A DNA stretch of 10,817 nt from Oscillospiraceae bacterium (GCA_029009035.1 JAQXJQ010000195.1:1-10817); one strand, 5' to 3'. Positions 1 to 5,945 are shown, counted from the first letter of the stretch. Notes: generated from the letters alone by a model not told the origin. Made by a program: numbers and translations.

Positions 1-247
1 CAGTTTCTACGCTGAACGCTTGAATTTTACTGTAAGGAAGCGAAGTATAATCAATCTTCTTCCCTGTAATGCCCTGTACATTGATCGCAAAAATTCGCTT
101 ATTTGTGAAAACAACACCGTCACGAACGGTTTTAAAGCTGCCAAGTATTTGCTCACCAGACACAAACATTGGAGAAATCGTCTTTATGAAAGTTTCATTA
201 TCAACAGGTCTGAGTTTAAGAAATTCTGCATTTTTAAAATCGATCAT
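1..247 (-). CDS. Bacterial PH-domain protein, 5' part only
   Basis: Reading on the minus strand from ATG at 247-245 gives 82 codons that run off the left edge, beginning MIDFKNAEFLKLRPVDNETF. The stretch GEQILGSFKTVRDGVVFTNK followed by RIFAINVQG and the acidic/aromatic IDYTSLPYSKIQAFSVET is the beta-strand pattern of small bacterial pleckstrin-homology-like proteins (bPH_1 type): a turn, then 'F(T)N+RI' and 'Y..I....VET'. Members are usually about 120-130 residues, so roughly two thirds is visible. The function of the family is unknown; no membrane segment is seen. The start is supported by AGGAAG seven to eight bases upstream and by a good promoter. The gene is A+T-rich (about 38% G+C over bases 1-120) with AAA, ATA and AGA codons, unlike the G+C-rich genes to its right, which hints at recent acquisition. 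The family call is from pattern recognition. Confidence 0.72.
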   Translation of the reverse strand, partial: MIDFKNAEFLKLRPVDNETFIKTISPMFVSGEQILGSFKTVRDGVVFTNKRIFAINVQGITGKKIDYTSLPYSKIQAFSVET

Positions 248-294
248 ATTCCGTCTTCCTTTCATTTTGTAATGGTTGCTTTAAGTACAATATT

Positions 295-323
295 ATCTTA
301 ATATCAAGGCTAATATTTGTCAA
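295..323 (-). promoter_or_regulatory. Promoter of the PH-domain gene
   Basis: On the minus strand TTGACA (323-318, perfect -35) is followed by a 17-base spacer and TAAGAT (300-295, four of six matches to the -10). It lies about 50 bases ahead of the ATG at 247. The -35 box is flanked by two AATATT palindromes (AATATT-GACA-AATATT), which could be an operator, though this is speculative. Confidence 0.65.
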
Positions 324-370
324 TATTGGACAACTGCATTTAGGTTAAAAGGGACGGCGAAATCGCTGTC

Positions 371-399
371 TTGATTTTCCATGGGATTTCAAGTAAAAT
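371..399 (+). promoter_or_regulatory. Promoter of the GT2 glycosyltransferase gene
   Basis: TTGATT (371-376), a 17-base spacer and TAAAAT (394-399) form a strong sigma-A type promoter. Transcription would start near 406, giving a leader of about 68 bases before the ATG at 474. It is divergent from the PH-gene promoter. Confidence 0.7.
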
Positions 400-412
400 G
401 ACAGAGATCGCA

Positions 413-440
413 CCCTGCATTTGCAGAGCAAAGGGCAGGG
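413..440 (+). promoter_or_regulatory. Stem-loop at the 5' end of the GT2 leader
   Basis: CCCTGC (413-418) pairs with GCAGGG (435-440), and inside it TTTGC (420-424) pairs with GCAAA (428-432) around an AGA loop, with a small A/GG internal loop between the stems. It would form a few bases after the predicted transcription start. There is no T-run after it, so it is not a terminator; 5'-end mRNA protection is one possible role. No known riboswitch is recognised. Confidence 0.4.
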
Positions 441-473
441 CCGCCGGAATGTAAACGCGAAAGGAAAACGCAT

Positions 474-1439
474 ATGGAAAACAATGTTCTGTATATCGTC
501 GTGCCTTGCTATAACGAGGAGGAGGTCCTTCCCGAAACCTCGCGCCGCCTGCGGGAAAAGCTGGAGCAGCTGATGCAGGCGGGGAAGATCGACGAGCGCA
601 GCCGCATCATGTTTGTCAATGACGGTTCCAAAGACCGCACCTGGGAGCTGATCGAGGAGCTTCATGCCCAATGCCGGCTGTTCTGCGGCGTGAACCTTTC
701 CCGCAACCGGGGGCACCAGAACGCGCTGCTGGCGGGGCTGATGACGGCAAAGAGCCGTGCAGACATGGTGATCTCCATGGACGCCGACCTGCAGGACGAC
801 ATCAACGCGGTGGACGCCATGGTGGACAAGTATCTGGAAGGGGTGGACATCGTCTACGGCGTGCGCTCCTCCCGCAAGACTGACACCTTCTTCAAGCGCT
901 TTACCGCAGAGGGCTTTTACCGGCTTATGAACGCCCTGGGCGCCGAGAGCGTGTTCAACCACGCGGACTATCGCCTGATGTCCCGCCGCGCGCTGGAGGG
1001 CCTGGAACAGTTTAAGGAGGTCAACCTGTTCCTCCGGGGTATCGTGCCCATGATCGGATACCGCACCGATACGGTGGAGTATGAGCGCGGTGAGCGTTTT
1101 GCCGGCGAGAGCAAGTACCCCCTCAAAAAGATGCTTGCCTTCGCGCTGGAGGGGATCACATCCCTGTCGGTGAAGCCCCTGCGGCTGATCACCGGACTGG
1201 GGTTCCTGGTTTTTGCCGTTTCCATTGTCATGATCATCTACAATATCGTCCGCTGGGCCACCCATGCCACGGTCTCCGGATGGGCGTCCCTGTCCTGCTC
1301 GGTGTGGATGATCGGCGGCCTCATTCTGCTGGGGCTTGGAATCGTGGGCGAGTATGTGGGCAAGATCTACATGGAGTGCAAGGGGCGCCCCCGCTTCATC
1401 ATTCGGGATGTGCTGGATGACGGGGAAGAAGGTCGTTGA
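474..1439 (+). CDS. GtrB/DPM1-like GT2 glycosyltransferase, membrane anchored
   Basis: This 321-residue protein probably moves a sugar from a nucleotide sugar to polyprenyl phosphate at the inner face of the membrane, supplying lipid-linked sugar for modifying envelope polymers. The N-terminal GT-A domain shows VPCYNEEEVL (10-19), VNDGSKD (48-54), NRGHQNALLAGL (78-89) and the metal-binding DAD (103-105) in SMDADLQDD. The central part has the family pattern ESKYPLKKM (212-220). Two membrane helices follow (about 238-258 and 272-293), then EYVGKIYMECKGRPRFII (293-310), the usual end of GtrB/YfdH-type enzymes. Length is normal for the family. The ATG has AAGGA eight bases upstream. The gene has its own promoter and ends 7 bases before a strong terminator, so it is a single-gene unit. 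No flippase (GtrA) or acceptor-transferase gene is next to it. The sugar and acceptor cannot be told from sequence. Confidence 0.92.
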   Translation: MENNVLYIVVPCYNEEEVLPETSRRLREKLEQLMQAGKIDERSRIMFVNDGSKDRTWELIEELHAQCRLFCGVNLSRNRGHQNALLAGLMTAKSRADMVISMDADLQDDINAVDAMVDKYLEGVDIVYGVRSSRKTDTFFKRFTAEGFYRLMNALGAESVFNHADYRLMSRRALEGLEQFKEVNLFLRGIVPMIGYRTDTVEYERGERFAGESKYPLKKMLAFALEGITSLSVKPLRLITGLGFLVFAVSIVMIIYNIVRWATHATVSGWASLSCSVWMIGGLILLGLGIVGEYVGKIYMECKGRPRFIIRDVLDDGEEGR

Positions 1440-1446
1440 ACGGATG

Positions 1447-1482
1447 AAAAACGGACGAACCGTAGCGGTTCGTCCGTTTTTT
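1447..1482. terminator. Bidirectional intrinsic terminator between convergent genes
   Basis: AACGGACGAACCG (1450-1462) pairs perfectly with CGGTTCGTCCGTT (1466-1478) around the loop TAG, and A(1447-1449)/T(1479-1481) pairs extend the stem. T-runs follow in both directions (1477-1482 on plus; AAAAA at 1447-1451 read as T5 on minus). It ends the GT2 transcript and the rhodanese operon. The TAA stop of the minus gene (1483-1481) is partly inside the stem. Confidence 0.93.
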
Positions 1483-1879
1483 ACTCTGTTTCGTAAGGCC
1501 AGGTGTTGACGCCGCCGAATTCCTTCACATTGGTGTAGCCCATGTCGGCCAGGGCCTGAGAGGCTGTTTTGCTGCGGTTCCCGCTGCGGCAATAGACCAG
1601 AATGAGCTGCGCTTTGTCCGGAAGCTCCTGTTCGGCGCGGTCGGCGATCTCGGTATGGGGGATCAGAAGGGCGCCGGGGATATGGACCTGTGCAAATTCT
1701 TCCCGGGTGCGGACATCCAGGATCACATAGTCCGACTCGGAGTCTATCAGGGACTTGGCCTCCTCCTGAGAGATGGAGACATATTGGCCCGGGGCGGGAG
1801 AGGAGACCTGCCCCCCGCAGGCGGAGAGAAGCAGCACCGCCAGCAGGACGGGGAGCAGGGGGAAGAAGATCCGCTTCAT
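1481..1879 (-). CDS. Rhodanese-like lipoprotein
   Basis: The 132-residue product has a lipoprotein signal: MKR, a hydrophobic stretch (5-18) and the lipobox LLSAC with Cys21 as the lipid-attachment residue, so it should sit on the outer face of the membrane. A single rhodanese domain follows (about 34-132): YVILDVRTREEF (51-62), VHIPGALLIPH (65-75) and the active-site loop with Cys97 in VYCRSGNRSKTA. Cys97 would carry a persulfide or take part in thiol chemistry; the true substrate of this family is usually unknown. The start is chosen over longer in-frame options because of the lipoprotein signal, the AGAGGTGAG ribosome binding site upstream, and the ATGA overlap (1876-1879) with the stop of the PAP2 gene, which implies coupled translation. 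It is the last gene of the operon. Confidence 0.92.
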   Translation of the reverse strand: MKRIFFPLLPVLLAVLLLSACGGQVSSPAPGQYVSISQEEAKSLIDSESDYVILDVRTREEFAQVHIPGALLIPHTEIADRAEQELPDKAQLILVYCRSGNRSKTASQALADMGYTNVKEFGGVNTWPYETE

Positions 1880-2562
1880 TCGGAGCTCACCTCTTTCTGC
1901 TTGCATTTGCGCCGGGGACGGAGAAAGACCAGGTACTCCGCCACCAGACAGAGGGGGAGGGCGCCGATGATATCCAGTACGGAATGCTGCTTGACAAAGG
2001 TCACGGAGATACAGATGAGGGCCACAAGCACGCAAACAGAGATCTTCACGCCCACAGACGCGGACTTTTCCCGCAGCCATGTGGAGGCAATGCCCAGAGA
2101 GTAGGCCACATGAAGGGAGGGGCATACGCCGGTGCTGGTGTCGAAGTCGTAGATAAAGGCCATGACGGCGGTGAGGAAATTCTCCCGGGGGAACACCGCG
2201 GGGCGAAGATCCTGCCGGCTGGGGAACAGAATATAGATGACCATGGCGATGGCCTGAACGATGATGATATAGGTCTGCAGCTTCCTGAAATGATCCACAT
2301 TGTACAGCAGAAAATACAGCAGGGAGACGACGATGAGCAGATACCAGCTGGCATAGAAGATCAGAAATCCTTCACAGAAGGGAATCAGATCATCCAGACG
2401 GCAGTGAATGGGGGTGCAGGCCTCCGGGGGGATGAAGGTCTCCGTCAGATAATAGAACAGGAAATAGACCGGCCAGCCCAACAGAAGCAGCAGATGCCGG
2501 TATTCCGGCGAGGTGAGGTTGGACAGGCGGAGGTTACGGTAATCGACCGTGGGTGCTTTCAT
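1876..2562 (-). CDS. PAP2-superfamily (PAP2_3/Aur1-like) membrane phosphatase
   Basis: This 228-residue integral membrane protein has about six hydrophobic segments (near 24-40, 60-88, 97-113, 128-138, 150-162, 172-190, 199-214). The catalytic motifs of PAP2 phosphatases are recognisable but of the Aur1/PAP2_3 kind: DLRP (118-121) for motif 1, PSLH with His151 for motif 2, and SVTFVKQHSVLD with His193 and Asp197 for motif 3. The Arg of the classical SRx5Hx3D motif is Val187 here, as in the KQH subfamily. A lipid phosphate or phosphoryl-transfer substrate is likely, with chemistry at the outer membrane face. The gene starts with an ATGA overlap (2559-2562) with the acyltransferase-like gene and ends with an ATGA overlap with the rhodanese gene. 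The tail (215-228) is basic and cytoplasmic-looking. The exact substrate is unknown. Confidence 0.85.
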   Translation of the reverse strand: MKAPTVDYRNLRLSNLTSPEYRHLLLLLGWPVYFLFYYLTETFIPPEACTPIHCRLDDLIPFCEGFLIFYASWYLLIVVSLLYFLLYNVDHFRKLQTYIIIVQAIAMVIYILFPSRQDLRPAVFPRENFLTAVMAFIYDFDTSTGVCPSLHVAYSLGIASTWLREKSASVGVKISVCVLVALICISVTFVKQHSVLDIIGALPLCLVAEYLVFLRPRRKCKQKEVSSE

Positions 2563-3335
2563 GTTGCATCTACCTCAGATGAAAGATTGGTGACATAGTC
2601 TTTGGGGGAGCGGTTCTCATAAGGGACGACCTTGTGCACGGGCATAGCCATGGCCAGCCGGGTGATCTCATCCATCAGAGCATTGCAGATCCGGCTGCGC
2701 TCCTGCCCGATGGGGGCGTCCGGACAAAAGAAAACAGGCTCCCCAAGACGCACCTTTCCTGCCCGGGGCGCCACATACATGGGGACGAAGGAGACGGCCT
2801 GCCCGGTGCGCTTGCAGTACAGCTTTGCCACATCAATGAAATGCTCCTGAAATTGGTTGACGATATGGTTATGAGGCTCGTAGCACTCGGGGAAGATGAC
2901 CACATTGGAACCGTCCTGCATGGCCTTGACGGTGTCGCGGAAGGTGCGCATCACCCGGGCGTCGTGGTAGACGGCGGTGGTGTGGGCGTTGCGAAAGATG
3001 AGCACGCACAGCGGAGCGATGAGATAAGAGGACAGCTTGAAAAACCAGCGGATGTATCTCGGCTTTTTGCTCCAGAAATCCTGATAGGTATAGGCGGGAA
3101 CCTCCCGCAGCTCCATCATCTGGGCGTTGCACCAGATGGTGCGCTTTCCCGGCAGATAAAGCTCTGCGATGACGGGACCGTGCATCTGGGCGTGATTGCC
3201 AACGATGATGCAGGGCTCCTGGGGGAGGTGTTCAGCCCCCTCCACGGTGATGCTGGGATAGACCAGCTTGAGGATCCACCGCAGCACAAGATAGCATCCG
3301 CGGGAAAGACGGTGTTTCGGCCTGTTCATTTCCAT
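2559..3335 (-). CDS. PlsC-like lysophospholipid acyltransferase-fold protein with altered active-site motif
   Basis: The 258-residue protein resembles the LPLAT/PlsC superfamily: SITVEGAEHLPQEPCIIVGNHA (28-49) leads into motif I, VLIFRN (111-116) sits at motif II, GSNVVIFPE (142-150) is motif III and VPMYVAP (184-190) is motif IV. A membrane-associated segment lies around 100-114. Motif I is NHAQMHG: His48 is present but the Asp of HX4D is replaced by Gly53. Motif III is FPEC instead of FPEG. It may therefore use different chemistry or acceptors, or may not transfer acyl groups at all. The start at 3335 has AAAGGA about ten bases upstream; a second ATG (3329) is less well placed. It heads the operon with PAP2 and rhodanese genes and has its own promoter. 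Pairing of an acyltransferase fold with a PAP2 enzyme suggests membrane-lipid synthesis or remodelling (inference). Confidence 0.78.
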   Translation of the reverse strand: MEMNRPKHRLSRGCYLVLRWILKLVYPSITVEGAEHLPQEPCIIVGNHAQMHGPVIAELYLPGKRTIWCNAQMMELREVPAYTYQDFWSKKPRYIRWFFKLSSYLIAPLCVLIFRNAHTTAVYHDARVMRTFRDTVKAMQDGSNVVIFPECYEPHNHIVNQFQEHFIDVAKLYCKRTGQAVSFVPMYVAPRAGKVRLGEPVFFCPDAPIGQERSRICNALMDEITRLAMAMPVHKVVPYENRSPKDYVTNLSSEVDAT

Positions 3336-3437
3336 TCCGGACGCATCCTTTCTCTTTAAAGAACATACTACAAAGGCGTTCTGCTTTCTGTCGAATTCAG
3401 CTACTTACAACGGAGAAGCTGTACCCTTTGCGCGATC

Positions 3438-3466
3438 ATCCTATCATGTTTGCATGTCGGAGTCAA
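3438..3466 (-). promoter_or_regulatory. Promoter of the acyltransferase-PAP2-rhodanese operon
   Basis: On the minus strand TTGACT (3466-3461), a 17-base spacer and TAGGAT (3443-3438) form a plausible sigma-A promoter. Start of transcription would be near 3431, about 96 bases before the ATG at 3335. Confidence 0.6.
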
Positions 3467-3561
3467 GGCCGCGAGGCGCCGTGGGGGGGTGAAAGCGGAG
3501 CAGCATCCGGCGTCTGTCTGTTATTTGTTCGGGGAAACGGGAGATCGGGATCATCTCAAAA

Positions 3562-3590
3562 TTGACATTTTTCGCAGGTTGCGGTAAAAT
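3562..3590 (+). promoter_or_regulatory. Promoter of the aspartokinase gene
   Basis: A perfect TTGACA (3562-3567), a 17-base spacer and TAAAAT (3585-3590) give a strong promoter. The leader would be only about 47 bases, too short for a lysine riboswitch or T-box, so transcript-level feedback by those devices is not expected here. Confidence 0.82.
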
Positions 3591-3643
3591 ACCCCATAAC
3601 TATTGCTTTTTATACCTGCGCAGAGACTGAAGGAGGAACATTT

Positions 3644-4966
3644 GTGAAGAAGGTTGTGAAATTCGGCGGCAGCTCCCTGGCCAACGCCGAACAGATGAAA
3701 AAGGTGGCGGACATCATTCTGTCCGATGAGACCAGAGTGTATGTGGTGCCCTCCGCGCCCGGAAAGCGTTTTCCCGGCGACACCAAGGTGACCGATATGC
3801 TGCTGGAGGCCTATGCCATGGCCGCGGAGGGGAAGGACACCGCCGAGCAGCTGGCCGCCATCAAGGCCAGGTATGACGAGATCATCCTCGGCCTGGGGAT
3901 GGATTTCAGCCTGGATGAGGATTTCAAGGAGATCGCCGCTGTGCTGAAAGAGGAGCCGCAGAGAGATTATATGGCTTCCCGCGGCGAGTACCTCAACGGC
4001 AAGGTGCTGGCTGCCTACCTGAATGTGCCCTTTGTGGATGCCGCTGAGGTGATCTTCTTCAACTCGGAGGGAGCGCTGAACACCTATAAGACCGAGAAAA
4101 CCATGGCCCAGCGGCTGGAGAAGCTGCCCCGTGCGGTGATCCCCGGATTCTATGGCTGCGGCAAGGACGGGAAGATCAAGACCTTCTCCCGGGGCGGCTC
4201 CGACGTCACCGGTTCCCTGGTGGCGCAGGCCAGCCGTGCGGATATCTATGAGAACTGGACCGATGTGTCCGGGTTCCTCATGGCGGATCCCCGCATCGTG
4301 GACAACCCCGCCGGGATCAAGTACATCACCTACCGCGAGCTGCGCGAGCTGTCCTACATGGGCGCCTCCGTGCTCCATGAGGACGCCATCTTCCCCGTGC
4401 GCCACCGCGGTATCCCCATCAACATCCGCAACACCAACCGCCCTCAGGACGAGGGCACCTGGATCGTGGAGAGCACCTGCCAGAAGCCCGAGTATGTGCT
4501 CACCGGCATTGCGGGCAAGAAGGGCTTCTGCACCATGCTCATCACCAAGGCCATGATGAATGCTGAGGTGGGCTTTGGCCGTAAGGTGCTGCAGGCCCTG
4601 GAGGACAACCACATCTCCTTTGAGCACACCCCCTCCGGCATCGACACCATGACCGTGGTGGTCCATGAGGACGAGTTCATGGACAAAGAGCAGGCAGTGG
4701 TATCCGGCATCCACCGCCTGGCTGAGCCTGACGCCATTGAGATCGAGTCCGGTCTGGCGCTGATCGCCGTGGTGGGCAGAGGGATGCGCTCCGCCAGCGG
4801 TACCGCCGGCAAGCTTTTCTCCGCACTGGCGGACGCCAACATCAACATCCGCATGATCGATCAGGGTTCCTCCGAGCTGAACATCATCATCGGTGTGGAG
4901 GACAAGGACTTCGAGTGCGCCATCCGTGCCATTTACAACACATTTGTAAACAGCGACACCGCCTGA
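3644..4966 (+). CDS. Aspartate kinase, YclM/ThrD-like class with C-terminal ACT domains
   Basis: The 440-residue enzyme phosphorylates aspartate with ATP, the first step toward lysine, threonine, methionine and diaminopimelate. The kinase domain shows KFGGSSL (6-12), SAPGKRFPGDTKVTDML (37-53), ASRGEYLNGKVLAAYL (111-126), FSRGGSDVTGSL (181-192) and the nucleotide-site run NWTDVSGFLMADPRIV (204-219). The C-terminal part has a pair of ACT-type segments: VLTGIAGKKGFCTM into VGFGRKVLQALEDN (285-322) and LALIAVVGRGM into SALADANINIRMIDQGSSELN (371-413). These usually bind an amino-acid end product for feedback control; which one cannot be read here. It matches the Bacillus YclM type in length and order, and is not fused to homoserine dehydrogenase. 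Translation starts at GTG 3644, with AAGGAGG seven bases upstream. It is a single-gene unit between its promoter and a terminator. Confidence 0.95.
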   Translation: MKKVVKFGGSSLANAEQMKKVADIILSDETRVYVVPSAPGKRFPGDTKVTDMLLEAYAMAAEGKDTAEQLAAIKARYDEIILGLGMDFSLDEDFKEIAAVLKEEPQRDYMASRGEYLNGKVLAAYLNVPFVDAAEVIFFNSEGALNTYKTEKTMAQRLEKLPRAVIPGFYGCGKDGKIKTFSRGGSDVTGSLVAQASRADIYENWTDVSGFLMADPRIVDNPAGIKYITYRELRELSYMGASVLHEDAIFPVRHRGIPINIRNTNRPQDEGTWIVESTCQKPEYVLTGIAGKKGFCTMLITKAMMNAEVGFGRKVLQALEDNHISFEHTPSGIDTMTVVVHEDEFMDKEQAVVSGIHRLAEPDAIEIESGLALIAVVGRGMRSASGTAGKLFSALADANINIRMIDQGSSELNIIIGVEDKDFECAIRAIYNTFVNSDTA

Positions 4967-4973
4967 AATAAGG

Positions 4974-5009
4974 GCCCGTTGCAGAACGATCGTTCTGCAA
5001 CGGGCTTTT
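4974..5009 (+). terminator. Terminator of the aspartokinase gene
   Basis: GCCCGTTGCAGAAC (4974-4987) and GTTCTGCAACGGGC (4992-5005) form a perfect 14-base-pair stem around the self-complementary loop GATC, followed by TTTT. It begins eight bases after the TGA stop. The T-run is short. Confidence 0.85.
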
Positions 5010-5081
5010 GCGTTGATGCGGCAATCATTGTGGGGTGCGCCAAAAGTCTTCCCGGGATAAGGGCTGTTCGAAGGGCAGACG

Positions 5082-5166
5082 GAGGGAGAGAACAAAAGCG
5101 TCACCGCATGCTCGATGTATCTCTCCCTCAGTCAGCTTCGCTGACAGCTCCCTCGTCAGAGGGAGC
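5082..5166. repeat. Palindromic intergenic repeat, Oscillospiraceae type
   Basis: Three nested pairings are visible. GAGGGAGAG (5082-5090) matches CTCTCCCTC (5121-5129). GTCAGC (5131-5136) pairs with GCTGAC (5140-5145) around TTC. GCTCCCTC (5147-5154) pairs with GAGGGAGC (5159-5166) around GTCA. The two CTCCCTC copies can compete for the same GAGGGAG partner, so alternative folds exist. From memory, near-identical blocks occur many times between genes in Faecalibacterium and related genomes; copy number cannot be checked in this window. Confidence 0.65.
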
Positions 5167-5179
5167 CTTTCCTCTTCGG

Positions 5180-5237
5180 TGCCCAGCCTGCCCGCCACAC
5201 GCCTCAACCCAGGCGCGCTATCCTGGGGCGCTGGGCA
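5180..5237. repeat. Nested inverted repeat
   Basis: TGCCCAGC (5180-5187) pairs with GCTGGGCA (5230-5237), enclosing CCCAGG (5208-5213) and CCTGGG (5222-5227) with an eight-base loop. No T-run follows on either strand, so it is not a standard terminator. It probably belongs to the same repeat element as 5082-5166. Confidence 0.5.
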
Positions 5238-5313
5238 GCTTTGCCACTGAGCTGTGCGGCAGCAAAAACGAAGCAAACAGAGAATCCCTCTCAGAGCGCC
5301 GGTGATGGCCCGT

Positions 5314-5400
5314 GAAACCGAAGTGTGCCAAGCGGGTTTCTTAAGGGCGGCAGCCCTTAAGTGTGTTTTTGGTGACTTTTGTCACATGACAAAAGTCACC
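5314..5400. repeat. Three consecutive stem-loops including a near-perfect 30-base palindrome
   Basis: First, GAAACCG (5314-5320) pairs with CGGGTTTC (5333-5340) with one bulged G. Second, CTTAAGGGC (5340-5348) pairs with GCCCTTAAG (5353-5361) around GGCA and is followed by TGTGTTTTT, so it could stop plus-strand transcripts. Third, GGTGACTTTTGTCA (5371-5384) and TGACAAAAGTCACC (5387-5400) are perfect complements separated by only CA. The close packing suggests a composite mobile or dispersed repeat unit. I recall similar blocks in related genomes but cannot verify this. Confidence 0.6.
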
Positions 5401-5410
5401 CGTCGGAGAC

Positions 5411-5453
5411 AAACAGAACGGGCTGCTGAAGAAGGAATATTCTGCAACAGCCC
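5411..5453 (-). terminator. Probable terminator of the Ap4A-hydrolase-like gene
   Basis: Read on the minus strand, GGGCTGTTGCAGAA (5453-5440) pairs with TTCTTCAGCAGCCC (5433-5420) over 14 positions with one G-T pair and one mismatch, around a six-base loop. GTTCTGTTT follows (5419-5411), a poor but T-rich tail. It lies ten bases beyond the TAA stop at 5463. The TTGCAGAA core is shared with the aspartokinase terminator. Confidence 0.5.
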
Positions 5454-5462
5454 CAACTATAT

Positions 5463-5888
5463 TTACCGGTGATCGGTATGGGACAGGATAAAGTCCCGCG
5501 CCTCAGTGAGGATCTGCTTGGAGCTGTCGAAGGAGAGGACCGCAAGGGCCTGCTCATAGGTCATAAGCCCGGCAGAGGACAGTTCCGACGGCTGGGGGCA
5601 AAGCGGCTGCCCCTCATATTGGGCGGCGAAAAAGACCACCCGCTTGATGACGCCGGGTTTGTTGGGCAGGGGATACTCCGTGACGGCGCGAAAGCCCGGG
5701 AGAAGCTGCGGCTTCAATCCCACTTCCTCCCAAATCTCCCGAAGCGCGGTCTCCTCCTCGGTCTCGCTGCCCTCCATGTGGCCCTTGGGAAAACCGTAGT
5801 CACCGCCGAGGGAGCGGATGATGACATAGCGCGGTTTGTCCTCGTTTCGGGTGAAGACCACCGCGCCGCAGGATACTTCGTAACTCAT
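5463..5888 (-). CDS. NUDIX hydrolase, Ap4A-hydrolase-like
   Basis: The 141-residue protein carries a perfect NUDIX box, GX5EX7REUXEEXGU, from Gly36 to Leu58 (GHMEGSETE...REIWEEVGL), which binds Mg2+ and the diphosphate. The flanking sequence, CGAVVFTR (7-14) and YGFPKGHMEG (31-40), is typical of the asymmetric diadenosine tetraphosphate hydrolase branch, which splits Ap4A to ATP and AMP; other dinucleotide or mRNA-cap-like substrates are possible. The ATG at 5888 is chosen because GGAGG lies eight to nine bases upstream and the family begins with this 'SCGAVVF' strand. A longer in-frame reading to 6206 would swallow a promoter and a terminator and is rejected. The gene is alone in its unit, divergent from the GTPase-nuclease fusion gene. 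Confidence 0.9.
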   Translation of the reverse strand: MSYEVSCGAVVFTRNEDKPRYVIIRSLGGDYGFPKGHMEGSETEEETALREIWEEVGLKPQLLPGFRAVTEYPLPNKPGVIKRVVFFAAQYEGQPLCPQPSELSSAGLMTYEQALAVLSFDSSKQILTEARDFILSHTDHR

Positions 5889-5916
5889 AAGAGTACCTCC
5901 ATTGTGTTTTTGGACA

Positions 5917-5945
5917 AGTGTAGCACAGATGGAGTGGTAAGTCCA
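5917..5945 (-). promoter_or_regulatory. Promoter of the Ap4A-hydrolase-like gene
   Basis: On the minus strand TGGACT (5945-5940), a 17-base spacer and TACACT (5922-5917) preceded by TGC form a sigma-A promoter with an extended -10. The leader would be about 25 bases. Confidence 0.6.

Larger units (their letters stand above)
3336..3643. other. Divergent intergenic region
   Basis: This gene-free stretch holds two back-to-back promoters (minus 3438-3466, plus 3562-3590) and the two leaders. The minus leader would be about 96 bases. The centre (3467-3561) contains a run of seven G near 3483-3489 but no recognisable gene, riboswitch or repeat. Confidence 0.6.
5010..5462. other. Gene-free region packed with inverted repeats
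   Basis: About 450 bases without a credible gene. Open frames exist on both strands but their translations are low-complexity, have no good ribosome binding sites and run through the palindromes. The region holds at least three clusters of stem-loops (5082-5166, 5180-5237, 5314-5400) and the likely terminator of the NUDIX gene (5411-5453). TTCTGCAAC occurs in direct orientation near both ends (4993-5001 and 5440-5448). I read it as a site where dispersed intergenic repeats have accumulated; a structured non-coding RNA is an alternative. Confidence 0.6.

Noticed and set aside
20..301. 93-codon plus-strand frame at the left edge
   Set aside because: No ribosome binding site or family pattern; the minus strand carries a coherent PH-domain reading with promoter and ribosome binding site.
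345..1592. Long minus-strand open frame opposite the GT2 gene
   Set aside because: It is a shadow of a clear GT2 gene in G+C-rich DNA; it has no domain pattern and crosses the bidirectional terminator.
3591..3643. Lysine riboswitch or T-box before the aspartokinase
   Set aside because: The leader is only about 50 bases after a clear promoter and shows no terminator or conserved riboswitch core.
3551..5104. 517-codon minus-strand frame opposite the aspartokinase
   Set aside because: The translation is His/Gly/Leu/Val-rich shadow sequence, it crosses the promoter and terminator of the aspartokinase, and the plus strand has an unmistakable enzyme.
5238..5257. tRNA D-arm-like string on the minus strand (AGCTCAGTGGCAAAGC)
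   Set aside because: No anticodon arm, T-arm or matching acceptor stem follows, so it is not a tRNA or a recognisable tRNA fragment.
5025..5276. Possible small minus-strand gene in the repeat region
   Set aside because: Its translation (for example RLPLTRELSAKLTEGE) comes from the palindromic repeat, and no good ribosome binding site precedes it; such readings are common false genes.
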